A stretch of DNA of 7,033 bases from Verrucomicrobia bacterium UBA5540 (GCA_002423675.1 DINM01000010.1:1-7033), one strand, 5' to 3'. Shown: positions 1 to 6,720, numbered from the stretch's first letter. Notes: a model not told the origin generated them from the sequence alone. Made by a program: numbers and translations.

Positions 1-1250
1 TAGTTTGTCGCTGAAGGAACATCACACACCGACATCCAGATGTGGCGACCATAATCCTGTGAAGGACTTTGCCATCCCTGAGAATAGACGGTATACAGCT
101 TATTGCTATGCACCGTCATAAGTGGGTGACCGATCGCCCAGTAGTTCGGTCCAGTAATACAATTTCCCGGCACAAACGATTTAGGATTCCCGCTGCGTGA
201 AACAAACAGCGCAGCGCCGTACCGCCCCTGATGCTTCATTGTTCCATCGATGTTAAAAACAAGAGGATGATCGATGTAGCTTGCGATAAAGCGTCCATTT
301 ATTTTACCAACAGAGCCCCCGCCAGCCGCCATTTCTAATCCAACATAGTCAATAGGAGACCAGCTTTGACCATAATCAAAACTTTCGGCCCAATGCATCA
401 CTGTTGAAGCTTCCTCCAAATCTTCAGTATATCTCATCATCATTATTATGTGGCCGTCCGCGACTTCATACACAGCGACTTCATACCCGTCATCTGCTTG
501 TTCGTACTCATACGAGGTCATTGGAACCAATGCGCTGTTCGTCCATGCTGTTCCATTTGCTTCAACAATAATTCCTCCGAACCGGTGATTGGAGCCTGGG
601 GTTGACAGATCATCAAAGAAAGCCGGCACCAGAATTTTTCCATTCGACAGCCGGATCGGCAACCCGGCCGGATTTATGAAATACGCCTGCCCGTCAATTA
701 CGGGTTGCGTATTGCCGCCAAACAACATCTTTGTGTTGTTCCATTTGGCGGTTGCGGAAGTCTTTTTCGAAAACCAGGCGGACAAATTGTCCGCCCCGGC
801 CCCATATGTAATATCCCAAAAGCACCAAAGCTCCGACCCTACCGTAATCAACTCCGGCTGCCATTGGCGAATTGTACCTAGATAAGGAACTGCGACAGGA
901 TTAACACATTGATTGCTGTCACTAAACGCAATCACTGCTTGGGTCCAGTTCGTCAACGACCCGTCCACGGTCGTGCTCATATAATTCAAGTTGTTGGTTT
1001 CGACCTCCATTGAGTTCACATGAGCACTCCACATGACAACCCATTCGCCCTCGTAATACGCGGCACTGACCATGTGGTTATAATACAGTGTTTCACCGTT
1101 TGGACCACAGGTATTCGTTTCACCATCCTGAACTTTATAATGGCTGATCTGCGGGTCAAACACCTGATAAGATATTGGATAGGATGGTGTGCTCGCAGAA
1201 GTCGGCCCAGTCAGCATTACCAGAAAACCGAATGTAATTGCGGTAAACAT
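1..1250 (-). CDS. Secreted sialidase-like (BNR/Asp-box) protein, C-terminus cut by window edge
   Basis: An open frame on the minus strand runs from the ATG at 1250-1248 to the window edge without a stop: 416 complete codons, with the last two bases (TA) left as a partial codon. The N-terminus is a short hydrophobic signal peptide, with cleavage likely after TSAS at about residue 20, so the product is probably exported. A canonical Asp box, SFDYGQSW, lies at residues 290-297, and a weaker one (TTVDGSLTNW) at 93-102. Together with the beta-rich, Trp/Gly-rich pattern this indicates a sialidase-superfamily propeller. Segments WQPEL at 130-134 and ELWCFW at 140-145 recur in the 797-aa protein upstream, as does a late segment starting near GAALFVSRSG at 345. 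The start is supported by an AGAGG ribosome site. The gene probably belongs to the MFS/sialidase-like unit. Glycan hydrolysis is inferred from the fold; no substrate can be named, and true sialidase activity is not shown. Confidence 0.82.
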   Translation of the reverse strand, partial: MFTAITFGFLVMLTGPTSASTPSYPISYQVFDPQISHYKVQDGETNTCGPNGETLYYNHMVSAAYYEGEWVVMWSAHVNSMEVETNNLNYMSTTVDGSLTNWTQAVIAFSDSNQCVNPVAVPYLGTIRQWQPELITVGSELWCFWDITYGAGADNLSAWFSKKTSATAKWNNTKMLFGGNTQPVIDGQAYFINPAGLPIRLSNGKILVPAFFDDLSTPGSNHRFGGIIVEANGTAWTNSALVPMTSYEYEQADDGYEVAVYEVADGHIIMMMRYTEDLEEASTVMHWAESFDYGQSWSPIDYVGLEMAAGGGSVGKINGRFIASYIDHPLVFNIDGTMKHQGRYGAALFVSRSGNPKSFVPGNCITGPNYWAIGHPLMTVHSNKLYTVYSQGWQSPSQDYGRHIWMSVCDVPSATN

Positions 1251-1255
1251 ATGAA

Positions 1256-1262
1256 CCTCTTT
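1256..1262 (-). promoter_or_regulatory. Ribosome binding site of the partial sialidase-like gene
   Basis: On the minus strand AAAGAGG lies five bases before the ATG at 1250. It is a fair Shine-Dalgarno match and supports this start for the partial sialidase-like gene. Confidence 0.6.
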
Positions 1263-1355
1263 ATGTATTTTCAGCTACGCACGCATAAAGTGAACCTTCC
1301 CGTAGCGAGCCACAGGGCATTTTTAACACGACTCTAAATCGAATTGCGCAACCCC

Positions 1356-1500
1356 TTACTTCTCCTCACGGAAAATGTTTTTCCAGTGCTTCGGACACCA
1401 CTCCTGATGATAGGTGCTATCGTAGACCGAATGGCTCGTTCGTTTTAATGACGGGCCCTGCTTCACTATACTGCTCAAACTCCGCAAGGGACTTGGTCAT
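1356..1500 (-). pseudogene. Short broken coding remnant between the two sialidase-like genes
   Basis: The 251-bp gap between the two sialidase-like genes has no intact gene, but its minus strand reads like the decayed end of a protein. One frame starts with an ATG at 1500, a single base after the stop of the 797-aa gene, and encodes 27 residues (MTKSLAEFEQYSEAGP...) to a TAG at 1419-1417. The next frame is open from about 1496 to a TAA at 1358-1356 and ends in protein-like sequence: HSVYDSTYHQEWCPKHW, then KNIFREEK. Joining the frames with one shift near 1440 gives about 48 residues. I do not recognise the family. It could be the C-terminus of a lost enzyme, or chance. No ribosome site precedes the ATG. 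The rest of the gap (1251-1355) holds only the ribosome site of the next gene and a weak 6-bp inverted repeat. Confidence 0.35.
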
Positions 1501-1501
1501 A

Positions 1502-3895
1502 TTAATTTTGATCAACAGAAGGCGTTACTTCTCTTTTCATCGATGCACCACCGTGAACTACTTTTGCGTTGAATTTTTTTACATCCACCACAAATCGGTC
1601 ATCCGGTGAGATATAAAAATTCGGATAGCCATCGCCCAGATAAAGGCGCTGGCCAATGCTGTTGTTGGTGACGGTGACCGAATCGTCACCTTTTGCAACC
1701 GTGACCTGCGCCTTATCCATGCGCACTATCAACAGATTTTCTTCACCAACAACGAATCGACACGCGGCAACCCACTTGCCGGTACAATTGACGTAAACAT
1801 GCTCCGGATCATCCCGTCGCAGACCGATCATGATGTCGTTGTTGTCACCCATGGTCATCAGAATGACACTTTCGCTGACGGGATTCGTTTCCATCGTCAC
1901 CGGCAGCGTCACCTCAACGGAATCGGTTTCCGGTTCGAAGAGTTCGAGATCGACTCCGGCGGAGCTGTTCCCGCTGAATGTCAATTGGCTGCCGTTCTGC
2001 TCCACCGGCATTGCCAGCGGCCGCCGGTTTTTCACGCACAGGAAATCATCACCGTAGGAATCCACGTCCAGTTTCCAGACCGGAGTCTCGGGATTTTGCG
2101 ATGGCAAGTCCGTATCCGCGGCACCGACAAACCGGTTGTAATCATAACAAATCTCTTTGATTCCAAGGGACCGGTCGTAAACGCGGATAGAGTTCACTTT
2201 GATATACGGCGGATAGTGATTCCGCGCAAACTTTTGGGATATGGGCCGTCCGAATCCGGGCACCTTGCCGCTGGATAAATCGGTTCCCGCATTGAATCTT
2301 GAAGATGCGCTCAAGGCTTGCCCGTTCCAATAGAACACTCGCCCCTGTTTGTTATCAATGGTAACGGCAAAGAAAAACCACGGGCTGTAATCCCACCCGT
2401 TCTGCTTCCCCAAATCCAACGATTTCATCGGATCCGGAATTTTGATATCAGTCCCCTTTTTCTCGCCGCCGAGAGTGATAAACATATTGCCGTCATATTC
2501 AAGTCGCAAGGAAAAGCCCTTTAACCCATCGCTGCTCAACGCATTAAAAATTACTCCATTACTTTTTGGTTTCCGGGAAATCCAGCCGGTGATGGTGACA
2601 GAGTTGGTTCCAATCTCATTCGGGATTCCGGCTTCGACTTCATTCGCCGCCGCGTAGAATTCAAGATAACCTGGATTTACCGTACCGTCGCTGTTTGTAG
2701 ATGAAGGAACCGGGCGCGGCTGGTCATCGCCGGTGAGTGACCGGTTTCCGGATCTCGGGAAGATATACCACCGGTTATCCGCAGGCAGAGGATCCACTTT
2801 ATTCACCATGATGGATGCTGGATCAAACTGATAACTATAACAGACATAAGCGGCATTGCTGACAAAAACAGCTTGTGGGTAAGAAATGGAAATCAACCCG
2901 TCTTCAATCGGAACACCTGCCACAAAATCATCGCGACCGGTTCGGGAACTGAACAAAGCTATATTAATCCGGTCAAGGGGAAACTTATTTCTCATACTGT
3001 CACTATGAATCATCACCCGTCGGCTTCCTGTCTGCCCCAACCACATCCGGCTGTGAACCGTGCGAATCGCCGAATAGACCGGCGGCCCCATCTGCTCGCC
3101 ATCTGCGCTGCCGACAGCCGTAATCAGAGCATTTGACGGCATATGAAATGTATCAACTCCCAAAGAAAGAGTCCGATTGAACATACGAACACGGCCGTCA
3201 TCCTGAACCACATACATCGGCTCCCACATTTTAAACTTTTCTTTTTCCGGATGCTCAATCAGGGCTCCCTCCGGCACAAAAAAGGTTTCCCCTCCATCAC
3301 GAGTAATAATCGGCCCGGAAAGATAGGGCTGTTTTGCCACAATGGGTTCGACCTCTCTGGGCAAACGGAAAACACAAGGGATCATAACTGATCCATCAGG
3401 CAATACCGTTGGCTCCTGCGTCGGAAACGTGAAATAGGGCTTCCCTCTTAATGTGACGGTTTTCCAAACTATCCGATGATTCCAGCCGGTCTTATCTGCA
3501 TTCAGTTTTGCAAAAATAAACCCGCCGGCTTTTGTCCAGAAGCACCACAGTTCCTTATTTTTCCAGTTCAGAAGATTCGGCTGCCATTCGGTCTGCCACC
3601 CCGGAGCCCCGAATGGCGGTACGTTGGAAAAAACAATCGCCGAACCCCAGTGCAGTCCGTCATTGCTAACGGCCCAGTAGTTTTTCTGGCCGGGTTTCCC
3701 CTCCCACCGATTTTCATTTCCATTCCATGCCCCGTAAAACTTTCCCTGAAAAAATTCAATCGTTGAATCATGATTGTATCGAAGCGGTCCAGGACGATAC
3801 ATAACCCCACGGGTTATCGTTGGATGATATATTTCATACTGTTTTTCTGCCAACGCCATTGACGTCATCAATAAAACCATAATGAACGTTCTCAT
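1502..3895 (-). CDS. Secreted sialidase-like propeller protein with C-terminal LamG-like domain (797 aa)
   Basis: The ATG at 3895-3893 follows a strong ribosome site. Residues 1-16 are a signal peptide ending in ALA, so the protein is probably exported. Residues about 20-370 form a BNR/sialidase-type propeller. Asp-box-like motifs are SNDGLHW at 77-83 and TRDGGETF at 198-205, and EPTVLPDGSVMI at 161-172 resembles the conserved Glu strand of the BNR_2 family. YRPGPL at 33-38 sits where sialidases carry an FRIP-type arginine motif, which is only suggestive. Residues about 409-590 look like a LamG/concanavalin-type jelly roll (SVTITGWIS, WFFFAVTID, IKVNSIRVYDRSL) that probably binds glycan or surface. 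Residues about 600-785 are another beta-rich region I do not recognise, perhaps a second jelly roll. The gene follows the MFS gene by 75 bp on the same strand and precedes a paralogue. Glycoside hydrolase activity is inferred; the substrate is unknown. Confidence 0.85.
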   Translation of the reverse strand: MRTFIMVLLMTSMALAEKQYEIYHPTITRGVMYRPGPLRYNHDSTIEFFQGKFYGAWNGNENRWEGKPGQKNYWAVSNDGLHWGSAIVFSNVPPFGAPGWQTEWQPNLLNWKNKELWCFWTKAGGFIFAKLNADKTGWNHRIVWKTVTLRGKPYFTFPTQEPTVLPDGSVMIPCVFRLPREVEPIVAKQPYLSGPIITRDGGETFFVPEGALIEHPEKEKFKMWEPMYVVQDDGRVRMFNRTLSLGVDTFHMPSNALITAVGSADGEQMGPPVYSAIRTVHSRMWLGQTGSRRVMIHSDSMRNKFPLDRINIALFSSRTGRDDFVAGVPIEDGLISISYPQAVFVSNAAYVCYSYQFDPASIMVNKVDPLPADNRWYIFPRSGNRSLTGDDQPRPVPSSTNSDGTVNPGYLEFYAAANEVEAGIPNEIGTNSVTITGWISRKPKSNGVIFNALSSDGLKGFSLRLEYDGNMFITLGGEKKGTDIKIPDPMKSLDLGKQNGWDYSPWFFFAVTIDNKQGRVFYWNGQALSASSRFNAGTDLSSGKVPGFGRPISQKFARNHYPPYIKVNSIRVYDRSLGIKEICYDYNRFVGAADTDLPSQNPETPVWKLDVDSYGDDFLCVKNRRPLAMPVEQNGSQLTFSGNSSAGVDLELFEPETDSVEVTLPVTMETNPVSESVILMTMGDNNDIMIGLRRDDPEHVYVNCTGKWVAACRFVVGEENLLIVRMDKAQVTVAKGDDSVTVTNNSIGQRLYLGDGYPNFYISPDDRFVVDVKKFNAKVVHGGASMKREVTPSVDQN

Positions 3896-3902
3896 TTATC
3901 TT

Positions 3903-3908
3903 CTCCTT
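3903..3908 (-). promoter_or_regulatory. Strong ribosome binding site of the 797-aa sialidase-like gene
   Basis: AAGGAG on the minus strand lies seven bases before the ATG at 3895 and fixes this start. It is the best Shine-Dalgarno site in the window, while the MFS gene upstream has none. Translation of the hydrolase may therefore be stronger than that of the transporter within the same unit. The 75-bp gap after the MFS stop shows no clear terminator or separate promoter. Confidence 0.75.
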
Positions 3909-3970
3909 CTCTGTACTTAAGATTCGACCTCAGACTGCTAAAAATTTGGGTACTATGTATTCCTACTGAA

Positions 3971-5347
3971 TTAAACCTCATCGGCATCCAGTTGCGCTGA
4001 TTTCTCCACAATTTGTCGTAGAGGAAGATACGGAATGATAAACAATATCGGGATTGAAAGCAGAATGGTGGTATTAAACGTCCAGAAATACCCAACCTGC
4101 TCTTGCACGACTCCGCTAAGCGCCCCGCCCGTCAGAAACCCCATCAAGTTTAACGAACCAGCAATTGCGTTAAAGGTGGCCTTATGAATCCCTGCGTTTT
4201 TTGCAACAAGCTGAGAAAAAGTAATAACGGCCGCAAATGACAATCCATAACCGATTACCTCGATGAGCGTTATCCCCAAAACCCAAGGGTTTATGTTAAT
4301 TCCAAAAAGCTCCACCATTTCGTATTTTGGGTTCATGGCCAGCCAGGAAAAGCAGGCATTCGGAAGAAACATCAAAATTGCCATAATAAGGTAGCATCTT
4401 CTCAATCCAACTATTTTTACAATAACCCCGCCAACAATCCCGGAAATAGTCAGTGCGATGATTATAAATGGGCCCATAATACCGATCTCTGCAAGACTTA
4501 ATCCAATCCCGCCCTTTCCTGCCGGATCCAAAAAAAACGGGTTTTTGATTACAGCCAGCATCCCTTCGCCAAAACGGCACATGAACAAATATATGATAAT
4601 GATCACACCTCCGGGCTGCTTGAAAAAACTAACATAACTCAGTAGATATGTTTTCGCTGTCAGCTTGGACTCGTTTTTTAAATCGCCGGTCGAAAAGGGA
4701 AGAATCCACTTCATATAAAGCATAATCGCCGCAATAAAAACTGCAACGATCCCGAACACAACCGCCCATGCGATATTGTAGGACTGCATCCGCTCTTGGA
4801 TTTTACCAACCAGAATGATCAGAAAACTATTGCTGAACAACCCCCCAAGGCGAAATGCCGCCGAACTGATCCCGGCGAATAAAGCCAGCTGGCTTCCTGT
4901 CAAAACGGAAACCCGGTATCCGCCGTTCCCTATCTCAAAAAACGAAATCACCACGGCAGTTAGAAAAAACATACTAGCAATCCACACCATCGTATTCGCA
5001 GAAATCATGAACAAACCGGCCATGCATCCAATCATGAAGGAGATCGCTAGCATGGTTGTCAGCATAACCGACCGACAAGATCCCCATCGTTCAACCGCTG
5101 GAGCCCAAAGCGCTTTAAACCCTAAAGGCAGTTGCAACAGGCTGGCCAGACCTACAATCGTATTACTGGAACCCATCGTTTTGAATACCAAGGTCACATA
5201 CTGAGCGGCAAATCCGTTGAAAATCCCGTCCATGAATCCCATTATCGGGATGAAGGTCCAGGGGCTATGTTTTTTCCGGACCCCACCCTGAGTCGAAATC
5301 GGCCTTTCTTCGCCACTACCTTGTTTATTAACTTTTTCTATATTCAT
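3971..5347 (-). CDS. MFS transporter, AmpG-like (458 aa)
   Basis: This is a polytopic membrane protein with about twelve hydrophobic segments between residues 32 and 445 and a charged 30-residue N-terminal tail. Several loops resemble the AmpG/PAT branch of the major facilitator superfamily: ALWAPAVERWG at 79-89 matches the loop after helix 2, FEIGNGGYRVSVL at 137-149 recalls the AmpG helix 4-5 region with its YR pair, and AFRLGGLFS at 164-172 follows it. AmpG imports muropeptides. Here, between a regulator and secreted glycan-active proteins, import of a released sugar or oligosaccharide is more likely (inference). The ATG at 5347 is the only plausible start in frame; no Shine-Dalgarno sequence precedes it, and the predicted leader is only about 20 bases. 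It is the first gene of the minus-strand unit and is transcribed divergently from the AraC-type gene. Confidence 0.88.
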   Translation of the reverse strand: MNIEKVNKQGSGEERPISTQGGVRKKHSPWTFIPIMGFMDGIFNGFAAQYVTLVFKTMGSSNTIVGLASLLQLPLGFKALWAPAVERWGSCRSVMLTTMLAISFMIGCMAGLFMISANTMVWIASMFFLTAVVISFFEIGNGGYRVSVLTGSQLALFAGISSAAFRLGGLFSNSFLIILVGKIQERMQSYNIAWAVVFGIVAVFIAAIMLYMKWILPFSTGDLKNESKLTAKTYLLSYVSFFKQPGGVIIIIYLFMCRFGEGMLAVIKNPFFLDPAGKGGIGLSLAEIGIMGPFIIIALTISGIVGGVIVKIVGLRRCYLIMAILMFLPNACFSWLAMNPKYEMVELFGININPWVLGITLIEVIGYGLSFAAVITFSQLVAKNAGIHKATFNAIAGSLNLMGFLTGGALSGVVQEQVGYFWTFNTTILLSIPILFIIPYLPLRQIVEKSAQLDADEV

Positions 5348-5370
5348 GTTGAAGATATATTCGTTGTTTT

Positions 5371-5405
5371 ATTGAATAATACGCCAAGTTACCCCATTAT
5401 TCAAT
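5371..5405. promoter_or_regulatory. Perfect 10-bp inverted repeat over the MFS promoter, candidate operator
   Basis: ATTGAATAAT at 5371-5380 and its exact reverse complement ATTATTCAAT at 5396-5405 flank a 15-bp spacer; the centre-to-centre distance is 25 bp. One arm overlaps the -10 and the other the -35 of the predicted MFS promoter, so a bound protein would block RNA polymerase or be placed to control it. The likely ligand is the divergent AraC-type regulator, but a different repressor is possible. The arms are AT-rich, so part of the symmetry may come from the promoter elements themselves. Confidence 0.5.
5376..5404 (-). promoter_or_regulatory. Sigma70-like promoter for the MFS/sialidase-like unit
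   Basis: On the minus strand a -35 TTGAAT (5404-5399) is followed, after exactly 17 bases, by a -10 TATTAT (5381-5376). These match 4/6 and 5/6 of the consensus. The predicted start of transcription is near 5369, about 20 bases before the MFS ATG. Confidence 0.6.
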
Positions 5406-5430
5406 TGACGCTTTCTATTGTTAATTGACG
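5401..5430 (+). promoter_or_regulatory. Two direct repeats spaced 20 bp, candidate AraC-type half-sites
   Basis: TCAATTGACG at 5401-5410 and TTAATTGACG at 5421-5430 differ at one base and are exactly 20 bp apart, about two helical turns. AraC-family activators often bind such tandem half-sites on one face of the helix. The first copy overlaps the outer arm of the inverted repeat and sits just upstream of the MFS -35, a usual activator position. The second lies 17 bp before the regulator ATG, which would suit autoregulation. Confidence 0.5.
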
Positions 5431-5447
5431 AAATAACAGGGTTATCT

Positions 5448-6233
5448 ATGCCGTTTTCGCTGCCAAAAAAACTTGTTCGTATCTTTTATTTTAAGGCCCG
5501 CACGGCAACGGATAATCCGTTGCCAATCAAAGAAGGTATTGAGATTATTGAACTTGTGACCAACGGGACCGTCTACTTCCAGCACGGCAAAGACGATCTT
5601 AAGCTCGGATGCGGTGCTATGTTCTGGCATGTCGCAGGCGAAAAGACCATTCATCGAACCGAACTATCATCTCCCTACGAATGCCTATCCGCCCACTTCG
5701 TCACCCCCTCCCGCGATCAACGACCTGCGCCAAGACTAACGATCATTGCTGATCATCAGCGCACTCTCGAGTTGAGTCAGGAGCTCCTGCATGCATATCA
5801 CGACGCTGCAGTGGATCGCACGGTTCTCGCACACTATGCCTATTCACGTTTTCTCTGGGAGGCTCATCGGGGCACAATACAACGAACCGCTCAGATTCGC
5901 CCGAGATCGCTCACAATGTCACTCGCCTTTCTCGAAGCCCATTTCAAACAGCAGGAAGTCGGTGTCCCCGAGCTCGCCCGAGCTGGAGGCATCAGCGAGT
6001 CACACTTACACGTTCTCTTTCGACGCTATTTGGATCAAACACCCAGCCAAGCTCTACTGCTTCGAAGGCTTCATGAAGCAAAATTGCTTCTCTCCAGTAC
6101 AGATCAAGCCATCAAATCACTGCCTTCGCAATGCGGCTTCGCCGGTATTGAAACGTTCTACCGCGCCTTTGGACGACACATTGGCTTAACGCCTCTCGCG
6201 TATCGCGTACGCCACCAGCCCCCGCCTTTTTGA
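5448..6233 (+). CDS. AraC-family transcriptional regulator (261 aa)
   Basis: Residues about 1-90 are a beta-rich, cupin-like sensor region (GIEIIELVTNGTVYF at 30-44, then LKLGCGAMFWHVAG at 51-64), as in sugar-responsive AraC proteins. Residues about 155-257 are the paired helix-turn-helix DNA-binding domain. The first helix-turn-helix is VPELARAGGISESHLHVLFRR at 173-193, and the second spans about 220-243 with the family signature FAGIETFYRAFGRHIGLTPL at 231-250. I start it at the ATG at 5448, preceded by AGGG seven bases away. A TTG at 5418 would add ten residues but has no ribosome site and would overlap the direct repeats. It is transcribed away from the MFS gene across a 100-bp gap with symmetric sites, so it probably controls that unit and perhaps itself. 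The effector, likely a sugar, is unknown. Confidence 0.9.
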   Translation: MPFSLPKKLVRIFYFKARTATDNPLPIKEGIEIIELVTNGTVYFQHGKDDLKLGCGAMFWHVAGEKTIHRTELSSPYECLSAHFVTPSRDQRPAPRLTIIADHQRTLELSQELLHAYHDAAVDRTVLAHYAYSRFLWEAHRGTIQRTAQIRPRSLTMSLAFLEAHFKQQEVGVPELARAGGISESHLHVLFRRYLDQTPSQALLLRRLHEAKLLLSSTDQAIKSLPSQCGFAGIETFYRAFGRHIGLTPLAYRVRHQPPPF

Positions 6234-6296
6234 TTTTTCTTAATACTTCAAGGTACGGAGAAATCCATATGGAGGATAACCATCAGGGGATGAATG
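6234..6296. other. Short gap after the AraC-type gene, nothing recognised
   Basis: This holds a T-rich run just after the regulator stop and a stretch with a purine-rich GGAGG near 6271-6275 on the plus strand, which leads only to a ten-codon frame. No clear hairpin terminator for the regulator was found. The minus-strand reading after the esterase relic (HSSPDGYPPYG) could be more of that relic but cannot be placed. Confidence 0.3.
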
Positions 6297-6467
6297 TTAT
6301 TCAAATTCGCCGCGATCCTTAATGTCCACCGCCACTGCAGCCTGTATATCCTCAAGCACAGCCCATGCTTCGTGACCGTTCGAACTTTCTTGGTCATACG
6401 TGGGAAGCTGAATGACTACAAACGGTAAATCAGGATTATTACATAAATTCCGATCCCTCGAGATCAG
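6297..6467 (-). pseudogene. Relic of a sialate O-acetylesterase-like (SGNH) protein
   Basis: A 56-residue open stretch on the minus strand ends at a TAA at 6299-6297. It includes NNPDLPFVVIQLP, then EAWAVLEDIQ, then AVAVDIKD. These resemble the late part of sialate O-acetylesterase family proteins, where LIxDWR precedes NNPDLPFxxVQLP, followed by WAxLREAQ and, after PNTG, the AVTIDIGD strand that leads to the catalytic DIHP motif. Here about ten residues including the PNTG stretch appear deleted, and the His region is missing. A TGA at 6470-6468 closes the frame upstream, and no start codon or ribosome site is seen. This is therefore a dead fragment. Homology is from memory of family motifs. 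Intact members remove O-acetyl groups from sialic acids or plant and algal glycans. Confidence 0.5.
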
Positions 6468-6471
6468 TCAA

Positions 6472-6720
6472 GTTTTTGTCCGCGCCTTCGATTTCAAAAC
6501 CGAGCCAAGCGGTAAAGTTCAATCCATTGCGGATCGTGCGGCCGATACCGTCGTAATCAACCCATTTAATCAGTAACGTGTCGACGCCGACCTAGAGGAT
6601 AAAGTTTCCCACCAGCGGTCCGATTTCGTTTTTGGCGAACGCTGTGATCACGGAGCACGCTCCCCCGCCAGAGTCGAGACGAAGCATTACTTCGCCGAGA
6701 GAGGCAATGTTAAAGCGAGA
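6472..6720 (-). pseudogene. Relic of a PfkB-family sugar kinase (KDG-kinase-like), N-terminal part
   Basis: One minus-strand frame reads FNIASLGEVMLRLD, then SVITAFAKNEIGPLV, then VGVDTLLIKWVDYDGIGR, then IRNGLNFT. This is the N-terminal part of a PfkB/ribokinase-type sugar kinase of the 2-keto-3-deoxygluconate kinase kind. In intact members about 30-35 residues, including the GGGEYNVA substrate loop, lie between LDPGEG and the VVTAFA strand; here they are missing without loss of frame, leaving LDSGGGACSVITAFA. A TAG at 6594-6592 interrupts FIL*VGVDT, where a Gln codon is expected (CAG to TAG). After GLNFT, the residues GFEIEGAD may continue the kinase. The catalytic C-terminal half (GAGD motif) is absent and no start codon is evident. 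It begins 30 bp after the URO-D stop on the same strand, so it was probably the next gene of that operon. Confidence 0.68.

Noticed and set aside
1274..1306. Inverted repeat GCTACG...CGTAGC upstream of the partial sialidase-like gene
   Set aside because: Arms of six bases with a 21-base gap are expected by chance, and no promoter element is placed with it.
1799..2278. Plus-strand 159-codon open frame inside the 797-aa gene
   Set aside because: It is antisense to a well-supported gene, has no ribosome site, and its translation is Arg/His-rich with no motif.
3892..4095. Minus-strand 67-codon open frame ending at the 797-aa gene start
   Set aside because: It overlaps the end of the MFS gene in another frame and has no own start signal or recognisable content.
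5418..5447. Upstream TTG start adding ten residues to the AraC-type regulator
   Set aside because: No ribosome site precedes it and it would put coding sequence over the direct repeats; the ATG at 5448 has AGGG at a usable distance.
6198..6212. Hairpin GCGTA-TCGCG-TACGC near the end of the regulator gene followed by T-rich sequence
   Set aside because: The stem is only five pairs, lies inside the coding region and is separated from the T run by about 15 bases, so an intrinsic terminator is not supported.
6286..6322. Ten-codon plus-strand frame after a GGAGG
   Set aside because: The distance from GGAGG to the ATG is too long, the product is only ten residues, and the area reads better as a relic on the other strand.
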